From Ilex aquifolium (lineage: Eukaryota; Streptophyta; Magnoliopsida; Aquifoliales; Aquifoliaceae): a DNA stretch of 64,000 bases. Position 1 is the stretch's first letter; the number at the start of each line of letters is the position of its first letter. The notes under the pieces are model-generated. The model saw only the letters and a program-made list of their open reading frames with translations. It did no database searches and was not told the origin of the DNA. This document shows positions 22,732-33,551 of the stretch, in pieces. The position numbers were made by a program, and so were the translations under genes. The stretch lies in assembly GCA_951799425.1 (NCBI GenBank), contig OX637402.1:18117844-18181843 (forward strand). The letters run 5' to 3'.

Positions 22732-23469
22732 CTAGTTATTGCCTGTGCCTGAAGGCACAGAGTAATAAAAAATAGTAAACAATAAACATATTTGTATTCA
22801 TATCCAAAATCAAATTATAAACATAGAGAATAGATAAATGAATTTAAACATCGGTTGTAGTGGGGGTGAGAGGTGGTGGTGGTAGGAGACGGTGATGGTT
22901 GTAGTGGGTGGCAATGACCGTGGTGGCGGTGGTGGTGGCGGCGGCAAGGATGGTGGTGGCGGCAACGGTGGTGGTGACGGCGGTGGCGATGGTGGTGGCA
23001 GCGGTGGTGATGGCAGTGGTGGTGGTGGTGGCGGCGACGATGGCGATGACGATGACAGTGGTGGCGGCGGCGGTAATGGTGGTGGTGGCGGCGGCACGGC
23101 GGCAGTGGTGGTGGTGGTTGTGGCGGCGACGGCGACAATGGTGGTGGTGGTGGCAACAACGGCGGTGGTGGTGGTGGCGACAATGGGGGGCGACGGTGGT
23201 GGTGGTGGTGGTAGTAGAGGTAGTGGTGGAGCGGTTTCAAATACTTTTTTTTTTTTAAAAGTAATTATAAAAAATAATTTTTAGAAGTATTTTTAAAAAG
23301 TCACTCCAAACACACCCTTAGGGGCTTATTTTTCCTATTAAATTTAGGGTGTTAATATTAGCCATTAGATTACTTTTAAAGTAAAATTTAAACGATCTGA
23401 ACCGCGAAAAGCAAAAGTCATTTTGTTTATTTTTTGAAATTTGAATTGTAAGCTACTTTATTATATAGA
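22732..23469 (-). mobile_element. non-autonomous Helitron, minus strand, 738 bp
   Basis: On the minus strand the element begins TCTATATAATAAAGTAGC (from 23469). It ends with a perfect 7-bp-stem, 4-nt-loop hairpin CTGTGCCTTCAGGCACAG, then a short spacer and CTAG (22735-22732). The base before the TC is A and the base after CTAG is T, so the insertion sits in an AT dinucleotide with no duplication. This is the classic plant Helitron signature. The interior carries a 350-bp GGT/GGC tract and no Rep/helicase coding. Confidence 0.75.
22880..23225. repeat. imperfect (GGT/GGC)n trinucleotide tract
   Basis: About 350 bp made almost entirely of GGTGGTGGC-type triplets within the Helitron. Overlapping open frames on both strands (Gly/Val/Ala-rich forward, Pro/His-rich reverse) simply reflect the repeat. 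Confidence 0.9.
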
Positions 23470-23519
23470 TGTGTTACAACCACAATAATTGGACGAATAG
23501 TAGAACCTAAGGAAATTAA

Positions 23520-23800
23520 GGTGGCGTTTGGTAATCACCTCTTTTTGTTTTTTTTTTTCGTTTTTGTTTTCATTTTATGGTTAAAAAATAAATAAAAATA
23601 TGTTTGGTGAATGTTTTTATTTTTTTTTTTAACATCTCCGTTTTAAAATAAGGATAAAATATGGAAACATCAAAAAAAAAAAACACGCGCGATTTTTAAT
23701 AAGGTCTTGGCTTCGATCCTCCTTAGCAACAAAAAATGATTTTTTTTGCTGGGGTATAAAAGATCATCTCTCTTTCAGGTTTCACCCCTCTCTGTCTGTC

Positions 23801-23835
<35 letters not shown>

Positions 23836-24475
23836 AACGACGAAGACGAAGTCGAAGCCGAAACCATTGCCATCGCCATCGCCATCGCCATTGTCAATCG
23901 CTGCGAAGCCATTACTCCATCTCCAAGGTCACTCCATCTTCATTTCACTCCATTTTTTCAGGTCTCTGGTCTCTCTCGACTCTCTCTAGTGGGTTTCGGT
24001 GGTTGTGGTGGGGGGAGTGGGTTGTGGGTTTCGATGGTGGGGGTTGGATTGGGGGTGGGTTTCGGTGGTTGTGGTTTCAGTGGTTGGATTGGGGTTGAGT
24101 TTCGGTGGTTGTGGTGGTGGATTTTGGTAGTTGTGGTGATGAGTTTCAGTGGTGGGGTTTCGGTGGTGGTGGGGGTGGGTTTCAGTGGTGGGGGTGGGTT
24201 ATGAGTTTTGGTGGTAAGGTTGAGGGTGAGTTTCGGTGGTGGGGTTAGGTGGTTGTTTTGGGTGGTCAGTGGGGTTAGGTGGTGAATTTTTGGTATAAAA
24301 TCAAATAAGTTTTTTATTTTTATTTTTAAATTTTTTTAAATTTTTTTAAATATAAATGATTATCAAACATGTTTTATATTTTAAATTTTTATCACAAAAA
24401 AACAAATTTTAATTCTGTTTTTTTTATAAAAAAAAAAACATAAAAACGAAAATATTATCAAACGCAGTTTAAATA
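23520..24475. mobile_element. possible TIR transposon with GCGTTTGG termini
   Basis: Left end near GGTGGCGTTTGGTAATCACC. Right end near ATTATCAAACGCAGTTT, whose complement reads GCGTTTGATAAT. Inside are inward-facing AT-rich arms, a (CT)n run (about 23803-23832) and a GGTGG-rich tract (23995-24275). No clean target duplication was found (TTAAG versus TTAAA at best). The open frame 23746-24204 is translated repeat. Confidence 0.4.
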
Positions 24476-25390
24476 ATTTGAATCTACATCACTTAGTAAA
24501 AATAAATTAAAAAACAGCACCTGACTATGACACCGATATTTAATTTTTTGGTACTATACTATACCAAACAAATCAATTAAGAGTCACTGATGAGCTTGTT
24601 TTACAATTGGGACCGTATTACTTTTACTTCTCGAGTTTACCAAGGGTAAACCGGTAATCTCGTAAACCAGTTTTCGTTTAAAAGTGAGAAAAGACAATTC
24701 TAACAAGGTTAGTCCGTCTGACATTGTTGTTTGGCGGTAGTTTCTCTACTATTGTCTCCCAAAAAGTAGTTTTAGGCGGTGGCACTAATGAGTGGGAGTG
24801 GTATGGAAACGTACACAAACTGCCAGCCAAGTTCCAACATAAACTGCACTATAATCTATGTTCAGTAGACAATGTGTGGCCGATTTCTTTTCCCAGGCGT
24901 CCCTGCAGCTTATTCCCTCGAAAAACAGAATAGAATACCACCAAGGTAAAAAAATAAAGCAAAAAAAAAAACCAAAAAAACGAAAAATAATTCTTTTCCC
25001 CCATGCAAATTACCTTCCTTTTCCTTCTTATTTTGATTTGTATTGTAGTTTTTTAATTTTCATAAAAGCATTGATTTCCATGGTATAAAGGTATTTATAA
25101 AATAAGCTTTCAAAATTTTGAATTGGCAGCGAATTTTGTAATTACGTTAATTTAAACTAATTTTCATTATGTTAGAAACTACCATAAAATGAAAGCAAAG
25201 ATCAAAAACTACGATGGAGTATAAATTGGTTCCCCAAAAAAGAAAAAAGAATGCGGCACTTTTTTGTTGAAAGAGCCCAAAAGAGAAAACAAAGAAAAAT
25301 GTGAGGGGACATGAAATGATTCTCGTATTAAAGCATGATACGTGGACTCAAATAAAGAAACATCAGGGAGGTTAGGTAGGGATGTGGATC
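24476..25390. other. AT-rich intergenic DNA
   Basis: No gene supported. Short open frames lack domains and are broken by A/T runs. Confidence 0.4.
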
Positions 25391-25399
25391 CACCAATTA

Positions 25400-26060
25400 C
25401 ATAATGAGTTACCAAGAATGGTTGATTCCGCGAATAAGTCACATTAAAATGTACCTCGAATTTTAAGAAATTTGGATAAAGGCATACCGCGAACTTAATG
25501 TTTAGTGTCAGTGCAACGAGTGCTTGGCCCGGTAAAATAAATATCTTGTTGGGACCATTAAATGTTAATGGGACGTGCATTGAGTTCTCGACATCCTATG
25601 TTAGGCAATCATTACAGTGCCAGATCCCGAGGAGATGCCAACTTCCCCCGGCCTAGTAATTGTGCGACTCGAAAGAAAAATAGCTCACTGATAATTACCC
25701 CTATAAAGGCTCCCTCAATCGGCTTGATGGGACCCTGCAACGCCATGTCATCCTTTTGCAAGGTATAAAATAACCTAATGAATTGGGTCTCAAGTACACA
25801 TTTGCAAGTAATAAAATACAATAAAAACCTTATTTTTTCTTTGAACAGTTACCGACTTAGGTATTGTAGGAGACAAGCCGAACAAATCTTTTCCCCCCTT
25901 CAAACCTTGTTCTCTATCACAGGAACAACCACACAACCTTGGTGCGGTTATCTCAAATTATTGCACGAATTCTCCTATGCATAATGAATACCACCTCGGC
26001 ATGGTAAAGAGGTGGCATAAATACCCTCTCCATAAACGATCCCTCTGCGATTTCAAGTCT
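25400..26060. mobile_element. possible Ty3/gypsy-type LTR remnant
   Basis: GC-richer than its surroundings, with an LTR-like order of signals: a CCCCTATAAAGGCTCCC TATA region near 25700, then TTACCGACTTAGGTATTGTAG near 25850, resembling the R/U5 segment of plant gypsy LTRs. No second copy, primer-binding site or coding domain is present. It could be a solo or truncated LTR. Ends not determined. Confidence 0.35.
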
Positions 26061-26604
26061 CATCTAAGTATCAAAATTTTGTTTCGATATATTATTTCGA
26101 TCATCTAAAAAATAAAAATGTTTCAATGTGTTTCATAAATGGTTTAACCCATTTTGGAAATAAAATAAAAAATATATAAAATTGAAGATACATTTTTTTA
26201 AAACATTAGTCGAAATATACCAAAATATCTTAAAATATCTTAAAAACTTCCGAAACAATTGTACTAATGTATTAAAACATTATAAAACACCTCGAAGTAT
26301 TAGAATTTCAATTCTATTACTAATTTGTTTTGATTTCTTTAAAAATAGAAATGTTTCGAAACGAAATTTTGATCCTTAGTCTCATCCCAAACATATGTTT
26401 TTGATTCCGAATAACATGCATCTGTCCACATTTCCTCTAGAATGACCATTTAATGATAATAATCCTTTATTTTTCATAGTTGATCCGCAATACTTTTGTT
26501 TTTAGCAATTGTGTGAGCTTCTCAATTTGGCTTCTTTTAATATGTTATTCCTCATTTAATATTTTATTAGGGGTAACTTATATCTGAAAACACGATACAA
26601 TGTG

Positions 26605-26705
26605 AATGATTTTGAGAGGGATGTTTGATAACCGTTGAATAAGTCTATTTGTGACCGTCGAATGGGTTTATTGAACTCTGTCATGTTTTATATTATAAAT
26701 GTCTA
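26605..26705. repeat. dispersed repeat family R1, copy 1
   Basis: Shares ATTTTGAGAGGGATGTT, CCGTTGAAT-AGTCTATTT and TTTTATATTATAAAT in order with copies at 45537-45650 and 61733-61840. No inverted repeats recognised and no coding content. Confidence 0.6.
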
Positions 26706-27064
26706 TGTTCTATGCCAAAGCACTAACTCTTAAAAATAGGATTATTTTATCAAGGGGGGAACTAATTATATAATCAAAATTTAATAACTTTGTTGCTCTT
26801 TGAAGCTTGAAGTCTTGAATGGACTCGAGATGCCATGTGGGGCTTCTCCCATGCATTATTGTTAATCTTTTTTTCAGTTTCCAGGGAGCTCTACAATAAA
26901 CTTGTGACTCCTTGGTGACTATAATTGATGGTGATGTATAGTTTAATGGCCGGCCAGAGGCCTGCATTTTGCTTAACTGAAAAAAGCCCTGTTTAAAATT
27001 TGGTATTATATTTGATTTAAGATTCTCAATAAAATCAATTTTTTATGAATAGCATTCTCTATTT

Positions 27065-27600
27065 GGGAGTTTTTTTTTTTGTCAAAGTATAAATTTTCAT
27101 TCAATCAAAAACAGGGAAAAACATGTGCTTTTTACAGTGTAAAATCACCCTATTCCTATACTGGCTTCTTTGAGTATGATTTGCATCCGCTGTGTTGGAG
27201 ACTTGGAGGTGATGTAATCCAGTAGGGTAGAAGAGTGCCTAGTCTGGATTGCATAGCCAGCGTATGTACTGCCGAATTACAGTCTGGGAGTTGAAAGGTC
27301 TGCCATATAAGATAAATTTTGTGAGCAATGAGAAACACCTCTTTTCCCAGAAAAAAATAGATTCTGTTCAGAGTTCAAACAGATGAAAAAAGGGTTTTGT
27401 ACAGCCAACCATGCTGGGCAGACGGATACAACAAAGCCCTTACAGTAGAAATTCTTCTGCTTATGTCACAGAGGTGTGCATCAAAATGCTAATGTATAAG
27501 ATTGGTGTTGAGACAGCTATAGAAATTCTTTAGCCGGTCTCAAAATGCCTTGGGTAAACCATCTGGCATATTGTGCAGAGCCTAAAATAGCTCAATTTAC
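27065..27600 (-). other. possible retroposon 3' end (LINE-like)
   Basis: On the minus strand this ends TTGATTGAATGAAAA...TTTGACAAAAAAAAAA, an A-tail preceded by a sequence typical of plant LINE 3' termini. Upstream there are only short broken frames. No reverse transcriptase domain is visible, so identification is tentative. Confidence 0.3.
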
Positions 27601-28024
27601 TTCCTTCCATGATGAAACAAAATACAGCTAACTCTCTCTCACAATTTCATAAGTAAAATATGGGTTCTTACCCAACAAAATTTAATGTGGCTGCAGTTTC
27701 ATAACATTGAGTATTCATCTGCCTATCTGATTCTAAAATTATGCATCCCATCCTTGGGAAACAACGGCCAGATTAGCTCGATTAGTAGATTGTAAATATC
27801 GACCAGTGGATAGGACCATAACAAATTTAGTATTGGGCTGTTAGGGGTGGGCATTGTGTATGACAAAATGATATTATAAGCTAGGAGTTTTCAGCTTTCT
27901 TTGTTAGTACCTAATGTGGATGTGGCAATTTCCATGTGGAAGATGGTAAAATATTGACAAACAATCTAGTACGGCACAAGAAAAAACTAACAAACATGCA
28001 GTGACAAAGATAACAAACTATTCT
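27600..28024. other. upstream region of the LysM kinase gene
   Basis: No coding features seen. It lies immediately 5' of the kinase and presumably includes its promoter. Confidence 0.4.
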
Positions 28025-28031
28025 TTATAAG
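28025..28031 (+). promoter_or_regulatory. probable TATA box of the LysM kinase gene
   Basis: TTATAAG sits 63 bp upstream of ATG 28094. A start site about 30 bp on would leave the alternative ATG at 28070 only about 10-15 nt from the cap, which favours 28094. Confidence 0.4.
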
Positions 28032-28093
28032 GTCCTTCATTTCATTTCTTGTGCTTTCTTTCCTTTCTCATGAGCAACCTCAAGCCAACATCT

Positions 28094-31000
28094 ATGGCTT
28101 CCTGGCATCTTTTCGTTCCTCTCTTCCTCCTCCTTTTGTCAACAACTCGATTCATGAAGGCTGTTGCTTCAGACTTTTCTAGCCAATCAATATCTATGTA
28201 CCCATTCAATTGCTCTGATCGCATCAAAACGTGTAATTCTATACTCTACCAAAGCGATGGTCTCCAAATGGAGCAGATCATCAATTTTTATGCTGTCAAC
28301 AATACACAAATCCGGCCAATTAGCCATGCCCACAAGGCAGACTACCTTATTACTGTACCATGTTCTTGCAAAAATGTGAATGGCACTGTTGGATACTTCT
28401 ATGATACAGTCTACACACTAAAACCAAACGACACATTTGTTGATGTTTCTCATCAGACTTACAGTGGGCAAGCTTGGAAAGTTGGAGGAGAAGAACGATC
28501 TTATATTGCAGGAGAAGAAGTACCCATTCATCTTTTGTGTGGGTGTGTAGAAAGGGACTCCCAAATTGTGGTAACATATACAGTTCAGGAGCATGATACA
28601 TTGTCAGATATTGCTACTCTCTTATCTTCTCAAATCAATAATATTGAGAGCTTGAGCAAAATTCTGGCTGACAATCCAGGGTATATAGATGTGGGTTGGG
28701 TTTTGTTTGTCCCCATGCAAAAGAATAGAATTCCAGCCCCCCAAAAGAAAGGTTAGTGTGATCTTTGGTTGGAAATTCAAGACTTCCATTTTTGTGATCA
28801 TTTCATTATTCTCTAGTAAAACTACATGTTCTTGTAATCTCAGGAAACCCTGTTATTTGTTTCTATCATGACTTGGTGGATGATTGCTGGAATCATTCAA
28901 AACAGCTTTTGCATACAATTTTTCATCTAGATATATATCACGAATTATTGATTTTCACAATAGCAGGTTCAACATTGTGACACTGTTTTGTTTATCTGTT
29001 TCATATCGGTTAAGTCCACCATTTTTTTCATTTAATAAATAGGGAAATTTTCCCGATTCACTCCTCAAAACTTCAGAAAGAATATGCGTACACGACACAA
29101 GAATAAGTGAACATTTGATTGATTAGGGAGCATTCCAAATATTTGAATAATATTGATACACTTTTTGTCATAATATTAAGTTGACTTTGCCCGTCTCATC
29201 TCTTCTGTTGGTTAACAGGGCAGGGGCACAAGTGGTTGATTGTTGTTGGCATATTATCAGCTATAACGTTACTCTCAATTTGCACATTGACCATAATCTT
29301 TCTGAGGTACAAAACCAGAAAAGGCAATGACAAAGATCCGAAAGCTGTATCCAAAAACTTGAGTGCTAAGAAATCATTTTCCTTGCAGAACCAATACCTG
29401 CATAAAGAAGGTAAAATGAACTCAAACGCAAGTCTCAAAGAGAAAAAACTATGCTCAATTGTTTGTCTGTTCGCTTCTAATTATAATCAATGACAAACAC
29501 AAATACACACACAACAAAAGAGAGGAGAGAGATGAGAAATGAGAAATTAATTTATGAATTGCTTGACAGCAAAAAAAACACTCACTTGTTGAATTCACAT
29601 GTACAGACATCAGCGGTTTTGAATCAGAAAGACCGGTAGTATACAGTCTTGAGGAGATTGAGGAGGCAACAATTAACTTTGACGAGACAAGAAAAATTGG
29701 AGAGGGTGGATATGGGAGTGTATATTTTGGGGTAATAGGAATGCAGGTAAGGAAGCTATTTTGTGCTTTCCTGTTCATATACTTGGTTGTGCTAAGCATC
29801 ATTCTCAGAAAACTTCGAAGTTGAAATCACAACCTTCGTGTACAGGACGTTGCAGTAAAGAAGATGAGGTCCAACAAGTCAAAGGAATTTTTGGCAGAGC
29901 TCAAGGTCTTATGCAAAATACATCACATAAATGTGGTAAGTCATCATTTCTTGAAAATGAAATTTGAAGTGGTGTTAAAGACTCCCTAGCAATATACTGA
30001 TAAAGTATACTTCATAGGTGGAGCTGTTGGGGTATGCCAGTGGAGACGACCACCTCTACTTAGTTTATGAGTATATTTCTAATGGATCGCTCAATGAGCA
30101 TCTTCATGACCCTCTACTGAAAGGTATTAAAACCATAGGTGCATTTTCTTTGATTATAATAAGATGCCTTTGAAAGAGAGCAGAAGGCACCGAAGCAATG
30201 TGTCGCAAGAGGACGTATGCCAAATGAGCAAATGTATTGAGAAATATCTGCAATTATTTCATATGCTAATTTCATTGGAAAATTTTCATCAATTTTTGAA
30301 CTTTCATGCTATACAAATAAGATAAGCTAAAATTAAATAGCAGGAGAAAGGCCCTGACATCAAAAGATATTAAATCAGGTCACCAGCCTCTCTCTTGGAC
30401 AGCAAGAACACAGATTGCATTGGATGCTGCAAAGGGCATTGAATACATTCACGATCACACAAAATCCCGATACGTGCACCGTGATATAAAGACAAGTAAC
30501 ATCCTACTTGACGAAGGGCTCAGAGCAAAGGTACCTATATGATGACTCATTTGAGTTTCAGGAGTGATTGAGTTATTTACTACATTTTCTTTCATAAATA
30601 AGAACACCAATCACCTAATAGTTATTGAAACTTAAAATCCATTTCCATAGGTTGCAGATTTTGGATTGGCAAAGCTTGTTGGACGAACCAATGAAGATGA
30701 TTTCATAGCAACTCGCCTGGTTGGAACACCAGGATATCTTCCTCCCGAGTGAGTCTTGCATTCTTGTTATGTGATGCAGTGCTATTTGTTCTTAATTATT
30801 GGTACATTACTTGGGGTGTGCTTTTTTTTTTTTTTGGGTGGGGGGTGGCTCTTTGATTTCAATTAAATCTGTTCCTCAGTTGGGTAGAGTTATTATGTTT
30901 GTCTGAGCAAATTTGATCAACGTGTGATACCTTTAATTTTTTTCTCCAAAGGTCTGTGAAAGAGCTGCAGGTGACCACTAAAACCGATGTTTTTGCATTT

Positions 31001-31933
31001 GGAGTAGTTCTATCAGAGCTCATAACTGGTCAACGTGCACTCATCCGTGACAACCGCGAGCCCAACAAGATGAAATCTCTCATCACAGTTGTAAGTCAGC
31101 TACCTGAATATCAAATCAATTAATGCAGAATAAGAAATTTGCTGACACATAAATTGGAAAAAAACCATTTTCCTTTCTATTTCTTCCTTACACTATTTAA
31201 CAATTCTTACCAAAACCAATCCTCATTACAATGAGCCTGCTAACTTCTACTCCACTATATGGTCAGGTTACCAACATTTTTCAAAGTGAAAATCCAGAGG
31301 CTGCATTGGAAGCCATTATAGATGGTAATCTGAGGGGCAGCTACCCCATGGAGGATGCGTACAAGGTTAGTCCCACTATACATTTATTTATCTATGCCCA
31401 AAATCTCCAGCCTTTGCTATTTTGCACATAGAGTCTAAATGCCTGAATGGTGATATATGGATGCCAGTCCAATCAACTCCTACATCAAACCTTTATTGAA
31501 TTGGGTCCGAGACATTTCATATTTTGTGGCAACTATATGCTCTGGTTTGGACCCTATCTGGCAACAAAGGCAAGTAGACCATAAGTTTACAAGAACTGAA
31601 TGTTGTGTGTGTGTGTGTGCAATAGCATAAAAAATCTATGTGTTGGACAACTGATGAATTAATTTGGACCTGTTCCATGTGCACAACAAAAACACCATAT
31701 ATATGAGTTTGTTGTATACAAGGCTGCAATGCTGTTGCTTAATTACATGTCCAATATGGCAATTGCAGATGGCAGAAATTGCCGAGTGGTGTCTAAGTGA
31801 AGAGGCAGTTAATAGACCAGAGATGAGAGAGGTTGTTGTGGCACTGTCTCAAATCATGGTGTCCTCAGTCCAGTGGGAAGCATCACTTGCAGGAAATAGT
31901 CAAGTTTTTAGTGGACTATTGAATGGAAGATGA
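28094..31933 (+). CDS. LYK3: LysM receptor-like kinase (LYK3-type)
   Basis: Ten in-phase exons: 28094-28751, 29219-29410, 29607-29746, 29846-29935, 30018-30123, 30379-30530, 30651-30748, 30952-31090, 31267-31365 and 31769-31933, giving 612 residues. Signal peptide at about 1-25. The ectodomain (to about 220) has the paired-Cys pattern of LysM receptors (VPCSCKN, LLCGCVE) and LysM-like [16 protein letters not shown]. The membrane span is about 226-247. The kinase domain has GEGGYG (315-320), VAVKK with Lys335, HRDIK (429-433) and DFG (449-451), so it is an RD kinase with all catalytic residues. Family members bind chitin or Nod-factor-like oligosaccharides at the plasma membrane and act in immunity or symbiosis. 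The sequence looks closest to Arabidopsis LYK3 rather than CERK1. An in-frame ATG at 28070 would add eight residues. Exon 1 encodes the whole ectodomain, as in other LYKs. Confidence 0.92.
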
Positions 31934-33551
31934 AGACTTGGGGCTCCATTTGGTTGTATTTTTTTTGAAGTACTTGTTCTTTTAAGCAAAAGAAGCCTCT
32001 GTTTTTTGTGATTGAAGATGTTATTTTGTGCTCGTCTTCGTTCAATTTTACATAGTCGAAAACTCTTATTTTTTTCCTATGTATTTCATGTTCAAAAACT
32101 ATGTATTTAATGTTTAGACAACAGGTGGCCCGGATGGTTGTGAGGGGGTAAAGTAGTATGTCTGCATGAAAGGTCATGAATAAATAAATCCCAGTGTAAT
32201 TGTACAGGGGATTGCAAATTTGCTGTTACTTCTAACAATGTAAAGACTCATAACATCAGCAAATTTCGAAACATACTCATGAGTAGTGGTTTTAACAACA
32301 GGAAGGAGGACATTGTGCAACTCATATCTTCTTGTTGACATACTGTCACATCAAATGAAATAATAGTTCTCAGCTTACTCTAGCTGCAGGATCAATTTTT
32401 TTTTTTTGAATAGGAATTTCGAACCAAATTGTATCTCGCAGCGTAAATTCTAGATACTTACAATTACTCATTAACCACATGTATTAACTAAACTTGGGAG
32501 TCATTAATGAGAGTTAAATTCAAGACGTCTAAGTTTACAATTTGTCCCAAAGCCCAGATTTCCAATAAATTTTTGCTCCAATCTAACAATTAGTACTTGG
32601 GAAACCCATACTATAGTACGAAAGTGGGCTTAAGTCTGTTTGTGGATTCAATTAATAGCCCAATTAAATGACGAAAACAGAGAAGCCCATAGCCCAACGA
32701 AATTACGAAAATAAGAAGAGATCTTACCGATTCCTCACGGAAAAATTATACTTTTACCCCTCAATAATAATTCTATTTTCACATTATTCTTTAACTATCA
32801 CATCTTTTATACTGTGCATTCAACTATATGATTAATTTCATGGTGCCCAACTCATTAACGTCCTCTTATTTCTTTCTTCATGTTGTAGAGGGGAGCAAAG
32901 CTCGTTTTTTGCTTTCTCTATTGATAGATCCTAGGTTATCATGTCGTCGTTTTAGTGACTTACAAGGTTCCCATCGGATTAATTTTTTTAGTTCTTGAGA
33001 ATAATTGTCACATCTCCTACAACCGGAATGATTATTCTTACCCAATGATCTAAATCCATCCCTAAATAGTGTCGGGTACTATTAATTTCTCTGTCATTCT
33101 CGTAACTATTACACGTCATCCACATCCGTGCAAGTGTGGTTACAATGACAACTTTTGCTCTAGAGTATGCGTTTCTTTCACTTTGTATGACAAATGTTTA
33201 CTTGTAGGATAATGTAAAATTAATTTAAGTAGTTAAGGAAATAATGTGAAAAAATTTAATATTTTAAGAGTCAAATTGAAATTGAATATACAATTAGAGG
33301 GATAAAAGTGTAATTGTCCCCTTCTGTAAATGCCGACGATTGAGCTCAAGCTCCATTTCTATTTCCATCTCCATTCATTTCAACACAAAACACCGTTCTC
33401 TATAATGTTTCAATTTCAAAGAATAACATCTAGATGTCGCAAAAAACCCTAGAATCGCCTTGAATTACGGAAATAGCAGCAGATCTCGTCAGTCTCTCAC
33501 AACACTGATCTGATCTGATCTCCGATCTCGGAATCCGAAACCCTAGGTTCG
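31934..33551. other. intergenic region upstream of AP1M gene
   Basis: Holds the kinase 3' UTR and the AP1M promoter. No gene is supported. Much of 32738-33321 may be a TIR element (separate entry). A CT/TC-rich leader with TCTGATCTGATCTCCGATCTCGG lies just before ATG 33552. Confidence 0.45.
32738..33321. mobile_element. possible TIR element in AP1M promoter
   Basis: About 24-bp imperfect inverted ends: AATTATACTTTTACCCCTC on the left, and AATTACACTTTTATCCCTC read inward from the right. 584 bp with no coding capacity. No target duplication found, so superfamily is unassigned. Confidence 0.4.

Noticed and set aside
22810-23284. Pro/His-rich and Gly-rich proteins on both strands
   Set aside because: Direct translations of a GGT/GGC trinucleotide tract inside a Helitron.
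23746-24204. 152-codon Ser/Val/Gly-rich frame
   Set aside because: Starts in a (CT)n run and ends in GGTGG repeat. Composition is fully explained by simple repeats.
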